From Clostridiales bacterium (lineage in GTDB: Bacteria; Bacillota; Clostridia; Christensenellales; Aristaeellaceae): 15,457 nt of DNA. Positions 13,444 through 15,457 of this stretch are shown one piece after another. The translations under genes and the position numbers were made by a program. Each line of letters opens with the position of its first letter. Within the stretch, counting starts at the first letter, position 1. The DNA lies in the NCBI GenBank assembly GCA_019420065.1, contig JAHZHX010000045.1, positions 4,310 to 19,766 on the forward strand, in the 5' to 3' direction. The notes beneath the pieces are model-generated. The model worked only from the letters and a program-made list of their open reading frames with translations, had not been told where the DNA came from and did no database searches.

Positions 13444-14910
13444 TCAGTTGCCCTCAAAAACGCCTGCCAGCCATTCGGCATAGGCGGGGATCCAGTTTTC
13501 GGTATAGCCGTAGCCATGCGGCCTGCCCTCCAGCACATCCGTCGTCACCGGTACGCCCGCCTGGCGCAGCGCTTCCGCACAGGCCTCGAACTGATCCGCA
13601 AAGGGATCGCGCGTGCCATAGCAAAAATATGTAGGCGGCAAATCCGCGGCCGCAAACGCCGCGCTGTCCGTGGAAGCAACGCTGAGCCTGCCATAAAAGG
13701 CATAGATCATGCCTGCCGCGCCCGCATCCGCGGAGATTTCATCCAGCGCGTCGGGAACATAGGCGGCGTCCAGCGCCGTACCGTTGACCGCTCCGTCAAA
13801 GTTCAGCAGCAGCTCGCTCGCCAGGATGCCGCCCGCCGAAAAGCCCATCACGGCAATGTCCTTTTCGTCAATGCCATAAACGTCGGCATTTTTGCGCACA
13901 AAGCGCACCGCCCGTGCCAGATCGAGCGCTCCCTCCTGCTGGGTATAGGGGATCACACGGTAATTGACCACAAAGCTCTGATAGCCCAAGGCGCTGAGCG
14001 CTTCGGCTATCGGTGTGCCCTCCATGGCGTCGCTGCGGTACTGAAACGCGCCGCCCGCATTGATAAGCACCGCGCCCTTGATCGGCGTCCCTGCCGTTAC
14101 CGGAAAGGTGACCACATAGAGGCGGAAGCCCGGTTCGTCAAAATAATGCATGAAAAATTGATGGTTGGACGTATATTCCGTCACCGCGGGCATATTGCCC
14201 TCCTCCCACAAAAGCAGGCGCTGCGACCGGCGCGGGTCAGCCGCCGCCATGGCCACGGTATCGCCCGTCTGACGAAGGCCCAGGCTCTGCGCCCAGGCAA
14301 TGATTTCTTCCTCGCTCTCCGCCACGCGGGCGCGGGAGACAGACAGGGCGTTCCCGCTCACCTGCGCGCCGGGCCGGAGACGGGCAATCGTATCGGGCGT
14401 GCCGGACAGGCCGCTGCCGCCGTGAACCGTGAAGGGAATGATGGTTTTGCCGCTGAGATCATTTTCCTCCAGGGAGGTATACAGCGGCTGCGGCAGATCG
14501 CCCCACCAGATGGGATAACCCAGCAGAATGGTATCGTACCGGTCGATGCCTTCAACATGCGCAGCCAGTTCGGGCCGCGCATCCGCGTTTTGCTCCTCCG
14601 CCGCGAAATCCACCAGCGGCGCATGGTCAAGCGGATAATCCTGCACCGTTTCAATGCGGAACAGCGCGCCGCCAACCGTTTGCTGTATCAGCTTGGCCGT
14701 ATATTCAAGGTTGCCCAGCGCCGCGCCGTCCCGCACGACCACGCTCGCGCCCGCCACCGCGTCCACACCGGCGATCTCCACCGCCTCCGGCATTGAGAAA
14801 TAGGCGATCAGCACGCGGGAATCGCTTTCATTCTGCGGCATGCTCTGGGCAAAAACGCCGCAGGGCAGCAGCAGACAAAATACAAGAAGAATAATTGCGG
14901 CACGTTTCAT
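13444..14910 (-). CDS. Exported flavodoxin-alpha/beta-hydrolase (esterase) fusion
   Basis: A 488-residue protein with an N-terminal Sec signal peptide (1 to about 21, LVFCLLLPCGVFA, probably cut before QS; no lipobox). Residues about 31-211 are a flavodoxin-like domain: VLIAYFSMPE, a spacer, GNLEYTAKLI, LLGYPIWWGDLPQPL at 129-143 and TIIPFTVHGGSG. From about 245 to the end is an alpha/beta hydrolase: VLINAGGAF at 281-289, the nucleophile elbow GFSAGG with Ser358, Asp435 in YGTRDPF, and His465 in RPHGYG, a full catalytic triad. The usual HGGG oxyanion motif reads NAGG. GGGAGGG lies 8 bases before the ATG. It follows a second exported flavodoxin by 17 bases. Flavin binding by the degenerate phosphate loop, and how the two activities relate, cannot be told. 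Confidence 0.88.
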   Translation of the reverse strand: MKRAAIILLVFCLLLPCGVFAQSMPQNESDSRVLIAYFSMPEAVEIAGVDAVAGASVVVRDGAALGNLEYTAKLIQQTVGGALFRIETVQDYPLDHAPLVDFAAEEQNADARPELAAHVEGIDRYDTILLGYPIWWGDLPQPLYTSLEENDLSGKTIIPFTVHGGSGLSGTPDTIARLRPGAQVSGNALSVSRARVAESEEEIIAWAQSLGLRQTGDTVAMAAADPRRSQRLLLWEEGNMPAVTEYTSNHQFFMHYFDEPGFRLYVVTFPVTAGTPIKGAVLINAGGAFQYRSDAMEGTPIAEALSALGYQSFVVNYRVIPYTQQEGALDLARAVRFVRKNADVYGIDEKDIAVMGFSAGGILASELLLNFDGAVNGTALDAAYVPDALDEISADAGAAGMIYAFYGRLSVASTDSAAFAAADLPPTYFCYGTRDPFADQFEACAEALRQAGVPVTTDVLEGRPHGYGYTENWIPAYAEWLAGVFEGN

Positions 14911-14927
14911 CGTTTTCCCTCCCTTAC

Positions 14928-15457
14928 TTACAGTCCCAGGCCGTTGACCCAGCGAAGCACGGTGCTTTCCGCCGCGCCGGAAGAGAAGCGCGCACCCTCC
15001 AGCCAGTTGCCTTCTCCCGCCATTTCGGCAAGCAGCCTGCCGCTGTCGCCCAGGCCGGAGCTGGAAGAGGTGCAGAAGGGGATCACCGTTTTCCCGGTAA
15101 AATCATTGGCCTTGACAAAGCTGTCCACCGGCCAGGCGGCAATGCCCCACCAGATGGGATAGCCGATAAAGACCGTATCATACTGCGCCCAGTTTTCCAC
15201 GGTGCTGGCCTTCAGCGCAACATTGCGCGCCTCCGGATTGTCATGCTCATACGTTACGCGGCTATTGCCGTCGCGCCAGTTCAGGTCGGCGCTGGTATAG
15301 GCATTGACCGGTTCGAGCACAAACACATCGGCATTGGTGGCCTGGGCAATATATCCGGCCGCCTTTTCGGTATTGCCCGACGCGGAAAAATATACCACCA
15401 GCGTTTTTCCGGCGGCAGGGGCCGTTTCCGCCGTGGGCTGAACAGTCGGGGCCGCGT
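14928..15457 (-). CDS. Exported flavodoxin (partial, N-terminus outside window)
   Basis: 176 residues of a flavodoxin-like protein run in frame to the window edge with no convincing start inside. The visible beginning AAPTVQPTAETAPAAGKTLV is a Pro/Thr/Ala-rich linker, as found between the lipobox and the domain in exported flavodoxin lipoproteins, so a signal peptide is expected beyond 15457. The FMN phosphate loop YFSASGNTEKAA is intact, and VFIGYPIWWG and VIPFCTSSSSGLGDSG match the flavin-binding loops of this family. A GTG at 15398 lies inside the first strand and is not the start. It is the first gene seen of the redox block; the fusion protein follows 17 bases later. Presumed to carry FMN-based redox activity at the cell surface. 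Confidence 0.88.
   Translation of the reverse strand, partial: AAPTVQPTAETAPAAGKTLVVYFSASGNTEKAAGYIAQATNADVFVLEPVNAYTSADLNWRDGNSRVTYEHDNPEARNVALKASTVENWAQYDTVFIGYPIWWGIAAWPVDSFVKANDFTGKTVIPFCTSSSSGLGDSGRLLAEMAGEGNWLEGARFSSGAAESTVLRWVNGLGL

Noticed and set aside
13414..14796. Plus-strand open frame of 460 codons
   Set aside because: Shadow of the flavodoxin-esterase fusion.
14859..14862. Possible lipobox (LLPC) in the fusion protein's signal peptide
   Set aside because: Proline before the cysteine and a following VFAQS signal peptidase I-type site make a lipoprotein unlikely.

Overview
The window looks like chromosome from a GC-rich member of the class Clostridia (Bacillota), probably an anaerobic, carbohydrate-scavenging bacterium. 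The main pointers are a SCIFF peptide with its radical-SAM maturase (a pair typical of Clostridia), strong AGGAGG-type ribosome binding sites, an LplABC-type sugar importer without its own ATPase, and exported flavodoxins. Almost every gene is on the minus strand; the only supported plus-strand gene is an IclR-type regulator at 11252-12004. Gaps between genes are short, so most genes fall into a few operons.

Reading down the minus strand from the right edge, the first block (15457 to 12067) is redox-flavoured. It holds an exported flavodoxin cut by the window edge, an exported flavodoxin-alpha/beta-hydrolase fusion, a frameshifted dihydrofolate-reductase/RibD-like gene (pseudogene or sequencing error), and a small iron-sulfur flavoprotein. 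It ends at a bidirectional terminator shared with the converging iclR gene.

The second block (about 11030 to 2868) is a sugar-acquisition operon of eight genes: a DapA/NanA-type aldolase or lyase, a lipoprotein solute-binding protein, two permeases, two cytoplasmic BNR/Asp-box (sialidase-fold) proteins, a FucU/RbsD-type mutarotase and a YhcH/NanQ-type anomerase. The IclR gene is divergent from it, and an 8-3-8 bp palindrome sits inside the operon promoter. The simplest reading is import of a glycoside, cleavage or modification inside the cell by the BNR proteins, spontaneous anomers equilibrated by the two mutarotases, and carbon-carbon cleavage by the lyase. The substrate cannot be fixed from sequence; sialic-acid-like or 6-deoxy sugars are candidates. 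Both BNR proteins lack the arginine motif of true sialidases, so their chemistry may be different.

The third block (2789 to 1) is housekeeping and peptide modification: a ComF-family protein overlapping closely with the tRNA-modifying enzyme TcdA, then, from its own near-consensus promoter, the SCIFF precursor peptide, a hairpin with a U-tract, and the SCIFF maturase, which runs off the left edge. The SCIFF peptide has a seventh cysteine and a glycine where the characterised homologue is thought to carry the thioether-acceptor threonine.

The best candidates for new biology are the paired non-canonical BNR proteins with the lyase and two mutarotases, the exported flavodoxin-esterase fusion next to a second exported flavodoxin, and the SCIFF variant. 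No RNA genes, CRISPR arrays, insertion sequences or riboswitches were recognised.
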